DNA of 62,953 nt from positions 1 through 62,953 of the forward strand of contig CAZBAF010000007.1 in assembly GCA_964490245.1 (NCBI GenBank), read 5' to 3'. This document shows positions 41,903 to 50,559 of this stretch, piece by piece. Every line of letters starts with the position of its first letter. The stretch's first letter is position 1. This DNA is from CAZBAF01 sp964490245 (GTDB taxonomy: Bacteria > Patescibacteriota > Saccharimonadia > Saccharimonadales > JACDBH01). The translations under genes and the position numbers were made by a program. Below the pieces are notes generated by a model, which was not told where the DNA came from, made no database searches, and was given only the letters and a program-made list of their open reading frames with translations.

Positions 41903-41942
41903 TCGCTCATCGACGTGGGTTGCAATCACTCATCGGTATGGG
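41897..41942. repeat. 23-bp tandem repeat overlapping the rpsB -35 box
   Basis: Units 41897-41919 and 41920-41942 both begin TTGCAATC and end GGG, share CTCATCG, and match at 19 of 23 positions. Each carries a TTGCAA hexamer. The location suggests an activator or repressor site, or a duplicated -35. Confidence 0.7.
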
Positions 41943-41986
41943 CAAGCGCTGCGGCGCCAACCAAACAAATCAGCTGCTGCTAAGAC

Positions 41987-43696
41987 CTACTGGAATATAG
42001 AATCTTTGTCTTGGTTCCAGGTGTTCTGCCAGGCGCTTGTGCTGACCACCGACGAGCTGGGGATGGTGAAGTTCCGCCTGCCCTTGTAGGTATTGTTGTT
42101 AAACAGATTGTTCTGGTTCCTGCTGATGTTGTCCTGAATGGACGCGACAGTAAAGGCGCGGCCGCCCATGCCGTAGCCTGACCAAATGGCAGCTCTGGCG
42201 CAGTTGGTAGCGCTTTGCGAACACCAGCTGCTTCCGGCGCTTGTTATTTCGAAGATATTATCCACCACCCTGACGTTCCGCGTTCGCCAACGGCAAAGGT
42301 GCGCGTTGCTGACGACATTGGCGCTGGAACATTTGGAGATATTAGCATTGCGCTCAGAGTCGTTTTTGCCCTGAATAAGCGGCGGGCACCAGCTCGTATC
42401 GTTGCTTGTACAGTACCTGCCGGCGTCCTCCCAGAGGCTGATGTGGTTCCAGTTATCGACAACATAGTTGTTTGTCACCAGTAGCTCAGCCGGGAATGTA
42501 CCGCCAAGATAATTCTTTACCGCTTCGTCGCCGCCGGATTCGGATATATAGATGCCGGTGTTGTTATTGCCGCCTTTGTCCTGGACATAATTGCCGGTAA
42601 TGTAGTTGTCGCGGATGATACCGCTGTAGCTGATTTCGTAGAATATACCCCGCTTCCGGTTGTCTTTGCTGACATTGGCCTCTATTAATATGTCGATATT
42701 GTTATTGTCTATCCAGATACCGTTACCGTTGTTGCTGTGAACATTATTGTTGCGGATAGTGACGTTCTTGGCATTCCAGACCTTTAGCCCGCCGGAGCAG
42801 CCGGTGCAAACACCCAGTGTTTCAATCGCGTTACTGCGGTTGTTGTACCTGATCTCATTGCCCTCTACGAGCACGTTGACCCGCTGCTCATAGTTGCCGC
42901 CCCTGGAGGGCACCGAAAAGCCCAGCTGCTCATTGTATTCTATGCAGTTATTCAGCAGCTTGGAGTCATCAACCAGCCAGATGCCGGAGCCGCCATTATG
43001 CGAAATTGTGTTATTGGATACCGTCCAGCCCGGTGACTGACCCCAGTTGATTGCCGTCTGGTTGACCATAGAGGTTGTTTTGCCGTCTGACTGGCCGAAA
43101 TTCTTGATAGTCAGGTGCTTAATCGTCACATTGCTGTAATGGGCTGCGCCCTTGAAGGCCATGCTCATTGTCCGGCTGCCGCTGGTGTAGTTAGTCGTAA
43201 ACTGGCCGTCCAGGACCGCCCCGGGCGCACCAATATACTGATTGCCTGTCTTAGGATCAATCGGCCCGTTCGGCAGAGTATGCGTGCCTGCTGTCAGATA
43301 AAAAGTCGTGCCCGCCGGCCTGGATGAGGTTAGAGCCCTCAGATCAGTACCGGGGTTAACCACGACCGCACCGGCTGGCGGACTGGTCGGCCCATTCAGT
43401 ACAGAGGCATTGCCGCACACCTTAAAGTCATCCTGGCCCGGCCAAGCCGACTCGCTTATATTGCCGAACTGCACATAGCTGCCGCCCGACGCCTGCGTAT
43501 CACTGCCGGTGGTAACACCGCTTAAAATACCGCTCTCGGGCTCAAAGCTCAGCACCCCAGTGGCCGCCCGCGTGGCAACAAGCAGCGCCGTGGCTGCAAC
43601 CGCAAACAGCAGAACTGCGGGCAACAACGGGACCCTCCGCCCGTGCGAAGGTTTAAACTTCTTGGCTCTCCGCAATTTTCGCAAATACTTATTCAT
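41987..43696 (-). CDS. Secreted right-handed beta-helix protein
   Basis: 569 residues from ATG 43696. Basic start, then a membrane segment (about 22-44, LLPAVLLFAVAATALLVATRAA), a short beta domain (SFEPESGILSGVTTGSDTQA) and a long parallel beta-helix (about 110-480) made of PbH1-type turns such as NVTIRNNNVHSNNGNGIWID and ILIEANVSKDNRKRGIFYEI. Similar folds are found in pectate lyases, NosD and alginate epimerases. No catalytic set is clear, so adhesion or polysaccharide processing are both open. An upstream GTG (43708) in the same frame is less likely. Confidence 0.72.
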   Translation of the reverse strand: MNKYLRKLRRAKKFKPSHGRRVPLLPAVLLFAVAATALLVATRAATGVLSFEPESGILSGVTTGSDTQASGGSYVQFGNISESAWPGQDDFKVCGNASVLNGPTSPPAGAVVVNPGTDLRALTSSRPAGTTFYLTAGTHTLPNGPIDPKTGNQYIGAPGAVLDGQFTTNYTSGSRTMSMAFKGAAHYSNVTIKHLTIKNFGQSDGKTTSMVNQTAINWGQSPGWTVSNNTISHNGGSGIWLVDDSKLLNNCIEYNEQLGFSVPSRGGNYEQRVNVLVEGNEIRYNNRSNAIETLGVCTGCSGGLKVWNAKNVTIRNNNVHSNNGNGIWIDNNNIDILIEANVSKDNRKRGIFYEISYSGIIRDNYITGNYVQDKGGNNNTGIYISESGGDEAVKNYLGGTFPAELLVTNNYVVDNWNHISLWEDAGRYCTSNDTSWCPPLIQGKNDSERNANISKCSSANVVSNAHLCRWRTRNVRVVDNIFEITSAGSSWCSQSATNCARAAIWSGYGMGGRAFTVASIQDNISRNQNNLFNNNTYKGRRNFTIPSSSVVSTSAWQNTWNQDKDSIFQ

Positions 43697-43826
43697 GCTT
43701 TCATGCACATTATCTTTACCCTTAAGGTTATCGCGTGCACCCGCTCAAGTCAAATTATGAAAAGTTTTATAGAGAGCACGCCTGCCCCTGTTACCGCGCC
43801 CTGCCGGACAGTGCCCAATCAATTTA

Positions 43827-43855
43827 TTGACGAAAGCATAACAGATAGGTATAAT
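43827..43855 (+). promoter_or_regulatory. Near-consensus leaderless promoter of rpmE
   Basis: TTGACG (43827-43832), a 17-base spacer and TATAAT (43850-43855), seven bases before ATG 43863. Transcription would start at the A of the ATG or one base before, so no leader or ribosome site is possible. Confidence 0.75.
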
Positions 43856-43862
43856 AGTGCGG

Positions 43863-44192
43863 ATGAAGAAAGATCTACACCATAAAGATTATCGGCATGT
43901 CGTGTTTGAGGACCTCAATAACGGCGTCCGTTTTTTGACACGCTCCACCGTTGCAGCCGAAGAAACCATTAAGTGGGAAGACGGCAACGAATACCCGCTG
44001 GTCAAAGTACACATCAGCAGCGCCAGCCACCCGTTCTTTACCGGCGAAGAGCGCATCGTCGACATCGAAGGACGCGTTGATAAGTTTAAGGCCCGTGCCG
44101 AAGCCGCTGCCAAAGCCCGCGAAGCCCGCAAGCCTAAAAAAGAACGCAAGACCGAAACCAAGACCGAGACACAAAAGCTCGGCGCCCGCTAG
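43863..44192 (+). CDS. rpmE: 50S ribosomal protein L31 (B-type, no zinc cysteines)
   Basis: 109 residues from ATG 43863; a GTG six bases upstream is in frame but sits before the predicted transcription start. DLHHKDYRHVVFEDLNNGVRFLTRSTV, HISSASHPFFTGEERIVDIEGRVDKF are typical of the B-type, which lacks the CxxC zinc site. The C-terminal 35 residues are a Lys/Glu/Ala-rich extension longer than usual. In many bacteria the zinc-free form is made under zinc limitation; here it may be the only copy. Confidence 0.93.
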   Translation: MKKDLHHKDYRHVVFEDLNNGVRFLTRSTVAAEETIKWEDGNEYPLVKVHISSASHPFFTGEERIVDIEGRVDKFKARAEAAAKAREARKPKKERKTETKTETQKLGAR

Positions 44193-44207
44193 CTACGTAT
44201 AAAATAT

Positions 44208-44235
44208 AAACCGCCGTTCTCGTAAACGGCGGTTT
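44208..44235 (+). terminator. Terminator after rpmE
   Basis: Stem AAACCGCCGTT / AACGGCGGTTT with a six-base loop and a short T tract, 16 bases past the rpmE stop and 22 bases before prfA. Confidence 0.85.
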
Positions 44236-44257
44236 TCGTTTAAAATAAAGAAACGTC

Positions 44258-45313
44258 ATGGAAGAAAAAGTACAATCTTACCGGGCCGAGCTGTCCGAGA
44301 TCGAATCCAAACTGCAGGATCCGGGTATCTTCAGCACGCCGGATTATCCCCGCCTGGCCAAGCGCCTCAGCGAACTGCAGGAGCTGATCGGCCTCTTTGA
44401 TGAGCTGGAAAAATTAACCGCCCAGGAAAAAGAATCCAAAGAACTGGCAGCCGGTACAGACGAACTGGCCGAGCTGGCCCGCGCCGAGCTGGAAGACCTG
44501 GGGGTAAAAATTGAAAACTGCAGATCGAAAATTGCTGAGTTTTTGACTCCGCGGGATCCCAACGACGAACGCAACGCCATTATAGAAATCCGGGCCGCCG
44601 CCGGCGGTGACGAGTCCAGCCTGTTTGCCGCCGAGCTCTACCGCATGTATGCCCGTTTTTGCGAGACACACCGCCTCAAGGTAGAACTGCTCAGCGAAAG
44701 CCCCTCTGAAGCCGGCGGTTTTAAAGAGATCAGCTTTAAGGTATCCGGCAGCGGCGCTTATGGCTTGCTCAAGTTTGAGGCCGGCGTTCACCGCGTGCAG
44801 CGCGTGCCCGTAACCGAAAGCCAGGGCCGCATCCACACCAGCGCAGCGACCGTGGCAGTCCTGCCAGAAGCAGAAGAATCCGATATCGAGATAAAGGACA
44901 GTGACCTGCGCGTTGATGTATTCCGCAGCGGCGGGCATGGCGGCCAATCAGTCAACACCACTGACTCGGCTGTACGTATTACCCACCTGCCCACCGGCAT
45001 CGTGGTGACCAACCAGGACGAAAAGTCCCAGATAAAGAACAAACTCAAGGCCATGAGCGTGCTGCGCAGCCGCCTGCTGCAGATTAAAATCGACGAAGAA
45101 AATGCCAAACTATCTGCCCAGCGCCAAAAACTTATCGGCAGCGGCGACCGCTCCGAAAAAATCCGCACCTACAACTTCCCTCAGGACCGCATCACCGATC
45201 ACCGCATCGGCTATTCACGCAGCAACATTCCCGCTGCCCTGACCGGCGATATCGACGATTTGATAGAAGAACTCCACAAAGCCGAACATGAACTCTTAGA
45301 CCAAGAGGTCTGA
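44258..45313 (+). CDS. prfA: Peptide chain release factor 1
   Basis: 351 residues. RF1 reads UAA and UAG. The PxT recognition motif is PVTESQGRIHTSAATV and the GGQ motif is in RSGGHGGQSVNTTDSAVRIT (GGHGGQ at about 225-230). DYPRLAKRLSELQELI and EKIRTYNFPQDRITDHRIGY are conserved. The stop overlaps the next ATG by one base (TGATG). prmC, whose product methylates the GGQ glutamine, lies one gene downstream, the classical arrangement. Confidence 0.96.
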   Translation: MEEKVQSYRAELSEIESKLQDPGIFSTPDYPRLAKRLSELQELIGLFDELEKLTAQEKESKELAAGTDELAELARAELEDLGVKIENCRSKIAEFLTPRDPNDERNAIIEIRAAAGGDESSLFAAELYRMYARFCETHRLKVELLSESPSEAGGFKEISFKVSGSGAYGLLKFEAGVHRVQRVPVTESQGRIHTSAATVAVLPEAEESDIEIKDSDLRVDVFRSGGHGGQSVNTTDSAVRITHLPTGIVVTNQDEKSQIKNKLKAMSVLRSRLLQIKIDEENAKLSAQRQKLIGSGDRSEKIRTYNFPQDRITDHRIGYSRSNIPAALTGDIDDLIEELHKAEHELLDQEV

Positions 45314-45669
45314 TGAGCTTCCCGCCCCTTCATATCATTGCAGGCCAGGTGGAGTTCCCGCTGTGGTTTTTGATTATGATGGGGCTTTTCATGATCGTCT
45401 TTGTAGGGGTAAGCGGTACTCTTTTGTTTGCACCGCCCATCATCCTTGCATTGCGCCTCAGAGCCATCAAGCCACAGAGCTCCCGCGGCATCTTATGGTT
45501 TCTTGGTGCTGTCAATTGCGTACTCGCGATCATTTTGGTCTACGGGGCTATAATCAACTTACAGCGCAGCGTTGCATTCCTGACAGGTTTTGATTTTACG
45601 ATGCAGCTTGCGGTTATTATCGATATCATAGCGTTGTTTTATTTTTTGGCAGCGAGAACAAAGAGTTGA
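45313..45669 (+). CDS. Small membrane protein between prfA and prmC
   Basis: 118 residues with three membrane segments (about 13-42, 55-80 and 88-112). It is tightly packed: one base overlaps the prfA stop, and prmC follows one base after its own stop. No family is recognised. The tight coupling supports a real gene, but a role in termination is not implied. Confidence 0.65.
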   Translation: MSFPPLHIIAGQVEFPLWFLIMMGLFMIVFVGVSGTLLFAPPIILALRLRAIKPQSSRGILWFLGAVNCVLAIILVYGAIINLQRSVAFLTGFDFTMQLAVIIDIIALFYFLAARTKS

Positions 45670-45670
45670 T

Positions 45671-46543
45671 ATGCAGATCGCTGAATGGATAAAGGCAAAG
45701 ATTGCAGCGTTAGAAGCAGCCGACATTGCAACCGCGCGGCTGGATGCTTTGGTTTTGCTTGAGGATGCTACGGGCCAGGACCGCGCCTGGATACTGGCGC
45801 ATCCTGATTTTGAGCTTGAACCCGAGACCCTTAAGCAGCTTGACACGCAGATTGAGCGGCGGGCCGGACACGAGCCGCTAGCCTACATCCGCGGCAAAAG
45901 CGAGTTTTACGGCCGTGAATTTATAGTCACCCCCGCCACCCTGCAGCCCCGCCCCGAGACAGAGACGATGCTGGCTTTGCTGAAGCAAATCCTGGAGAGA
46001 GAACAAAGGCAAGAGGAAGAAACATTACTTGTAGATGTAGGCACCGGTTCCGGATGTGTGGCCGTTACAGCTAAGCTGGAATGGCCGAATGCGGCAGTAC
46101 ACGCGACAGAAATTAACGAAAACGCGTTGGAAATTGCCCGACAAAACGCTCATAAGCTCGGCGCCGCAGTCGAGTTCCATCAGGGCAACTTACTGGAGCC
46201 CCTCCTCACTCCCCACTCCCCTCTCCTCTCTCCTTCCCTTGTAATCCTTGCCAACCTGCCCTATGTACCCGACAGCCACACCATCAACCCGGCCGCCATG
46301 CAGGAGCCGCGGCTGGCAATCTTCGGCGGCGAGGACGGGCTGGATCTCTACCGCGAGCTGTTTAAGCAGCTGCAGGCCTGGGAGCAAAAGACAAAGCCGA
46401 CAGAGAACAGCCGACCGCAGTACATACTGACCGAAAGTCTGCCCTTTCAACATCAGACGCTAAGCGCTATTGCCCGGCAGGCCGGCTACAAACTGCAGCA
46501 GACTGACGATCTTATCCAGGTTTTTGCCCGTGAGCCCCGCTAA
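45671..46543 (+). CDS. prmC: Release factor glutamine N5-methyltransferase PrmC
   Basis: 290 residues. An N-terminal helical domain (ARLDALVLLEDATGQDRAWI; HEPLAYIRGKSEFYGREFIV) and a SAM-binding core with VDVGTGSGCVAVTAKLEWP and the catalytic motif NLPY (usually NPPY) in VILANLPYVPDS. It methylates the GGQ glutamine of RF1 and RF2. A pyrimidine-rich repeat-like tract (46199-46240, encoding PLLTPHSPLLSPSL) lies immediately before the catalytic motif, and a purine tract encodes REQRQEEET near residue 112. Both lie in loops and may be lineage-specific insertions. Confidence 0.92.
   Translation: MQIAEWIKAKIAALEAADIATARLDALVLLEDATGQDRAWILAHPDFELEPETLKQLDTQIERRAGHEPLAYIRGKSEFYGREFIVTPATLQPRPETETMLALLKQILEREQRQEEETLLVDVGTGSGCVAVTAKLEWPNAAVHATEINENALEIARQNAHKLGAAVEFHQGNLLEPLLTPHSPLLSPSLVILANLPYVPDSHTINPAAMQEPRLAIFGGEDGLDLYRELFKQLQAWEQKTKPTENSRPQYILTESLPFQHQTLSAIARQAGYKLQQTDDLIQVFAREPR
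46199..46240. repeat. STRR-like pyrimidine tract inside prmC
   Basis: CCTCACTCCCCACTCCCCTC and related seven- to eight-base words in tandem, in frame, just before the NLPY motif. It is the complement style of GAGGAGAGAGAAGTTAGGAG inside the TRM11-like gene. Confidence 0.55.
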
Positions 46544-46625
46544 GTCTACCCCTGTTAGCACATCAACATATTGTCATGGTTTGTTGTAAGCAGACTACTT
46601 CAAAAAAACGCTCCGCCAGCCTGCC

Positions 46626-47843
46626 TTAGCTTTCCGGCGCTGCCTCCAGACGGACCTTGAGCTTGATCTCGTCACCGCCGCGGATGACCGTCAACTCTAC
46701 CTCGTCACCGACCCCAAACCGGCCGAGCACCGATACCAGACTGTTCTTCTCATCGATCTTTACCCCGTTGATGGCGGTAATAATATCTTTTTCGCGCAAT
46801 CCGGCCCGGTCGGCAGGACTGCCGCTGATAATAGACGGCTGGCCGTTCTGATTGGGTGCGATGTAGGCCCCACGCTTGGTATCAAGATTGTAAAAATAGG
46901 CCGCATCATCCGTCAGCGATATGTAGCGGACGCCAAGATAAGGACGCTCAAGCCTGCCGTTCTTGCGCACGCTGGCAATCAGACCCTTGACATCGTTGAT
47001 AGGAATGGCAAAACCGATATTCTGAGCGTCCGCAACAGCAACATTGACACCAATGACCTCACCGCTGAGGTTCATAAGCGGCCCGCCGGAATTGCCCGGA
47101 TTGATTGCCGCATCGGTCTGGAACAGATTAGTCAGACTTTCTATACTCGAGCCCGAGCGCGCCCGTACGTCACGGCCATAACCGGACAGGATACCGCTGG
47201 TTACCGTATTGTCGAATTGTCCCAGGGCATTACCGATTGCGATCACCCGGTCCCCCACCTCCAGTTCAGACGAATCGCCTATCTGGGCTACTGTTAATTT
47301 TTGGCCTTTGGTGTCCTTGATCCTTAAGAATGCGATATCGAGCGGGTCACTGTCAGCAGTTCGGCCAATCACCTCTACGTCGTCGAGCTGTGTGCCGTCA
47401 TAGAGCGTAATGCTGACTTTTGAAGTGCCGCGCGGCACCACATGACGGTTCGTAATCACCACGCCGTCATCACTGATAATAAAGCCGGTGCCGGCCCCCT
47501 CGCTCTCGAACTGCTGCAGCCCAAAAAAACCCTGACCGACTGTTTGCGAAGTAACGCTGATAGATACGACACTGGGGCCAACCTGCTTGGTAATCTCGCT
47601 GATGAGCTCGCTTTCGCTGCTGACGATACGCTGACGGGCTTCGCTGGTTGTCATACTGCCGGCGGTTTCTCCGCCTGCCTGCTGGCCAAGATAACCGCCG
47701 CCAAACCCGGCTGTTGCCGCCACCAGAACAAGCAACCCGGTCCGCGCCAGCCCGGCGCGCTGCTCATGTCTGCCGGCGGGCTTCACGGATTTTATGGCGC
47801 CTGGTTTATAAACTTCTGCAGTCCTGTCTGCTTGTTCGGTCAT
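46626..47843 (-). CDS. HtrA/DegP-like serine protease
   Basis: 405 residues. An N-terminal membrane anchor (about 30-55, ARTGLLVLVAATAGFGGGYLG) is followed by a trypsin-like domain with the catalytic triad in ITNRHVVPRG (His), DSDPLDIAFLRI (Asp) and INPGNSGGPLMNLSGEV (Ser), and one PDZ domain (about 300-400, GSPADRAGLREKDIITAING). It should act outside the membrane on misfolded proteins. Confidence 0.93.
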   Translation of the reverse strand: MTEQADRTAEVYKPGAIKSVKPAGRHEQRAGLARTGLLVLVAATAGFGGGYLGQQAGGETAGSMTTSEARQRIVSSESELISEITKQVGPSVVSISVTSQTVGQGFFGLQQFESEGAGTGFIISDDGVVITNRHVVPRGTSKVSITLYDGTQLDDVEVIGRTADSDPLDIAFLRIKDTKGQKLTVAQIGDSSELEVGDRVIAIGNALGQFDNTVTSGILSGYGRDVRARSGSSIESLTNLFQTDAAINPGNSGGPLMNLSGEVIGVNVAVADAQNIGFAIPINDVKGLIASVRKNGRLERPYLGVRYISLTDDAAYFYNLDTKRGAYIAPNQNGQPSIISGSPADRAGLREKDIITAINGVKIDEKNSLVSVLGRFGVGDEVELTVIRGGDEIKLKVRLEAAPES

Positions 47844-47915
47844 GGCTCTACCCTCAATAATCAGTTACTAATTGTCTTCCTGCGCCACTATACAGGTGCG
47901 TTGCTGAGAACAGCC

Positions 47916-48665
47916 TTAAACGGCCTTATCCCCCCAGTCTGAGAAAAGAATAATAACCAGTATAACAGCACTCATGATCAGCAGCACCTCCCGCCGCACC
48001 AGTGACGAAAGCCGGTCGTTATTTTCCAGATAATACAGCGTCGCCGCACCATAGGCGATAATTGACGAAAACAGCACCGGCTGAGCCAAAAATCCGTAAT
48101 AAAGCAGCCAGTGGCCCAAAACCCATGCCAGCGCACCGCCAAAATAGCCCCACACGTGCGACAGCATCGGCGTAAGCGGCTCATCAAAACTACTGAAGAA
48201 GTGCCGGGCGGACAAATAGCAGATCGCCCACGATGCGATGACCAGAACGAGCAAAGATGAACGGCCCCAGATCATATAGAGAGCCGTCAAGCCCAGGAAC
48301 TGCCCCAGGCCCGCCTGCAGTGTGGTCCAGAACACTTTTGAGCGGGGCTTTATAGCCAGCAGCCAGACCTCGTAACACAGCGCCCAGACCAGCTGCCACG
48401 CCTGGGTTGGAGCCTGTGCCATAAAGACCACGAACGAAAGTCCGACAATAATATCGATAGCATTGGCCCGGATACTGGCGGGCCAGTGACGCGGACGCAC
48501 CGCCAGCATGCGCCATTTGCTAAGTAAAACTACCGCATAGGCCGCCTGCACCAAAGATGCCCGCACGAACACAAAAGCCAGCACCGGCACAACCGCTACT
48601 AAGGCCCGGTGGATAATTTGGCTAAACCCGCTGGCGGGCTTAATCCTGGCTACTGCTCGTCTCAT
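47916..48665 (-). CDS. Multi-pass membrane protein
   Basis: 249 residues with about eight membrane segments and many Trp and Tyr residues. Its start overlaps the LCP gene by 26 bases, so it is the downstream member of a two-gene operon. The pattern APTQAWQLVWALCYEVWLLA and SHVWGYFGGALAWVLGHWLLYY is not one I can assign. A role with the LCP protein in envelope assembly is only suggested by position. Confidence 0.65.
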   Translation of the reverse strand: MRRAVARIKPASGFSQIIHRALVAVVPVLAFVFVRASLVQAAYAVVLLSKWRMLAVRPRHWPASIRANAIDIIVGLSFVVFMAQAPTQAWQLVWALCYEVWLLAIKPRSKVFWTTLQAGLGQFLGLTALYMIWGRSSLLVLVIASWAICYLSARHFFSSFDEPLTPMLSHVWGYFGGALAWVLGHWLLYYGFLAQPVLFSSIIAYGAATLYYLENNDRLSSLVRREVLLIMSAVILVIILFSDWGDKAV

Positions 48666-50451
48666 TGCTGCCTAATATAATAACAAAATCGGCGTCAGAA
48701 GTATTGATTGAGCTGTCAGGCAGGGACCCGACCGCCTTAACACCCAGCCGTTTTTCGAGATAGTTCAGCGTGTATTTGTTCTTGCCGCCCCTTAGGTCAA
48801 CCAGTACCGTACTGGTGTAGGTTTTGGTCGGGGCATCGCCCACAGAAACAATGTTATAGCCAAATGACTTCAGCTCCGTACTCTTTCTGGTCGCCAGCCC
48901 GGCTGTCTCGGTACCGTTAAGCACTGCTATTTTGGCATCCTCCTGCTTTAGGAAGGCGTCTCTCATAATATTGCGCGTGTAGTTTTGAATCTCTGAAAAA
49001 TCATTCCAGCCCGCTTTTGGCACCTGGATGGAAAGTGCCCGGCCGGACACGGTTGTACTATCGCCCTTCACCAGATCGTCCAATCCTGCCGAAGCGACTT
49101 TATCGCCGGGTATTTCTTTGGCAAGATCGTACAGCCGGAGGATTTCGTTGATGCTGAAGTCTGTTGTGACGTGGTGACCAAAGTCACCAAGCAACTGATT
49201 AAGCTTGATTGGATTAGCGAGCGTACCCAGACTTAACACCTTTTCCTTCAGGGCAAGAATAACTTCGCGCTGACGCTCGGCGCGGCCAAAATCGGTACCG
49301 TTGGTGCCCATACGCGAGCGGGCGTACATCAACGCCCGGTGGCCGTCAAAGCTCTGCCACCCCTTGCCCGCAATGGTTGCCCTGCCGCCGTTCAGCCAAG
49401 CCATCGTGCCGTCTATAAGAGGTTCTTTGACGTCAATATCTATACCGCCCACCGTATCAATCGCCTTTCTGAAACCGGTGAAATCAATCATCGCATAATA
49501 GTGGATGGGCACGCCCAGTGAGGTAGTTAAAGTAGATTTAATGGCATCAATACCGGTTTTTTCGGCTTTTTGTGTGGCCTCGTTGCTTGTGCGCTGCTGG
49601 AACGGATAATCGTTTAGGGCTGCCGATTTGGCGTTGACGTACACTTCATTAATTTTTGACTGGTACCCGCTTGGCGACTTGACCCACAAATCACGCGGGA
49701 TGCTAAGCAATGCCGCCTCTTTTGCAATCGGATCAATACTTGCCACAATCAAGGTATCGGTCAGCTCTGGCCCGTCCCGCTGCTCTTCACCACCCTTACC
49801 GAGGATCAGCACATTGACGCGGCCGTCGCCTTCGCCTTTGAGCAGCGATGGATCGACATTCTGATTATTGAGGATAGCCGAACTGCCGCCGCCCTTGAAG
49901 ATACCCCGGCTGATCAGATATGCCCTCAGCGCCAATCCGCCCCCCAGCAGCAATATACAAACCCCGGCTATGGCGCTTATTCTGAGTTTCATGTTCGTCT
50001 TGGTGCGCTTTTTGGATTGTCCGGCCTTACGCTTTTTCAGTTTGAAAAGCCGGCGTTTCTTACCGGCACCAGCCGCACCGGCCTGCAGCCCGGGCCTTCT
50101 AAGGCCCGGCGACTCCAGCGCCGGCGCCGAAAAAGCCCTGGTCAGTTCCGAGCCGGGCGCCTGTTTAACATCACTAAAACCGATCTTTGTGGCAGTCACT
50201 TCCTTGAAGCCGTCTTTCATGCCCCGGCCAAAGGTATCGACTCTTCTTACCTCACCCGGCACACTGCCTGTTTTGGCCTGCTTGAACTCTTCGGTAAAAG
50301 GTTTACCACTTGGGCCATAGCCTGGGCGCGCCGGCCGGTAATACTGATCAAACGCCCGAAGATTGCCGGCCTTTGGAGCGGCAGGCTTTCTTCTGGTTAT
50401 AAAGCCGTCGATAGAACCGCCGGTATTTCTGGGTTTGCGAAAATTATCCAT
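48640..50451 (-). CDS. LytR-CpsA-Psr (LCP) family phosphotransferase
   Basis: 603 residues. A long cytoplasmic N-terminus (about 1-150, basic) precedes one membrane segment (about 153-173, LRISAIAGVCILLLGGGLAL). The LCP domain (about 207-455) shows DTLIVASIDPIAKEAALLSIPRD, YYAMIDFTGFRKAIDTVGGIDIDV and FDGHRALMYARSRMGTNGTDFGRAERQREVI, the last holding the pyrophosphate-binding arginines. A LytR_C domain follows (about 510-590, KIAVLNGTETAGLATRKSTE). LCP proteins attach anionic polymers to peptidoglycan. The N-terminal extension is longer than usual. Confidence 0.92.
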   Translation of the reverse strand: MDNFRKPRNTGGSIDGFITRRKPAAPKAGNLRAFDQYYRPARPGYGPSGKPFTEEFKQAKTGSVPGEVRRVDTFGRGMKDGFKEVTATKIGFSDVKQAPGSELTRAFSAPALESPGLRRPGLQAGAAGAGKKRRLFKLKKRKAGQSKKRTKTNMKLRISAIAGVCILLLGGGLALRAYLISRGIFKGGGSSAILNNQNVDPSLLKGEGDGRVNVLILGKGGEEQRDGPELTDTLIVASIDPIAKEAALLSIPRDLWVKSPSGYQSKINEVYVNAKSAALNDYPFQQRTSNEATQKAEKTGIDAIKSTLTTSLGVPIHYYAMIDFTGFRKAIDTVGGIDIDVKEPLIDGTMAWLNGGRATIAGKGWQSFDGHRALMYARSRMGTNGTDFGRAERQREVILALKEKVLSLGTLANPIKLNQLLGDFGHHVTTDFSINEILRLYDLAKEIPGDKVASAGLDDLVKGDSTTVSGRALSIQVPKAGWNDFSEIQNYTRNIMRDAFLKQEDAKIAVLNGTETAGLATRKSTELKSFGYNIVSVGDAPTKTYTSTVLVDLRGGKNKYTLNYLEKRLGVKAVGSLPDSSINTSDADFVIILGSNETSSSQD

Positions 50452-50543
50452 AATACGTAACCGACTTAGTATAGCTGCAATTGACCCGCCGGTAAACCGA
50501 CTTAAAGCGAAAAGTTTAGTTAGCGCTCATGGCTGCTTTACGC

Positions 50544-50549
50544 TATAGT
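50544..50549 (+). promoter_or_regulatory. Possible -10 box of lepB
   Basis: TATAGT ending ten bases before ATG 50560. The -35 is not clear. Transcription would begin within a few bases of the start codon. Confidence 0.35.
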
Positions 50550-50559
50550 TTAGTGGCAT

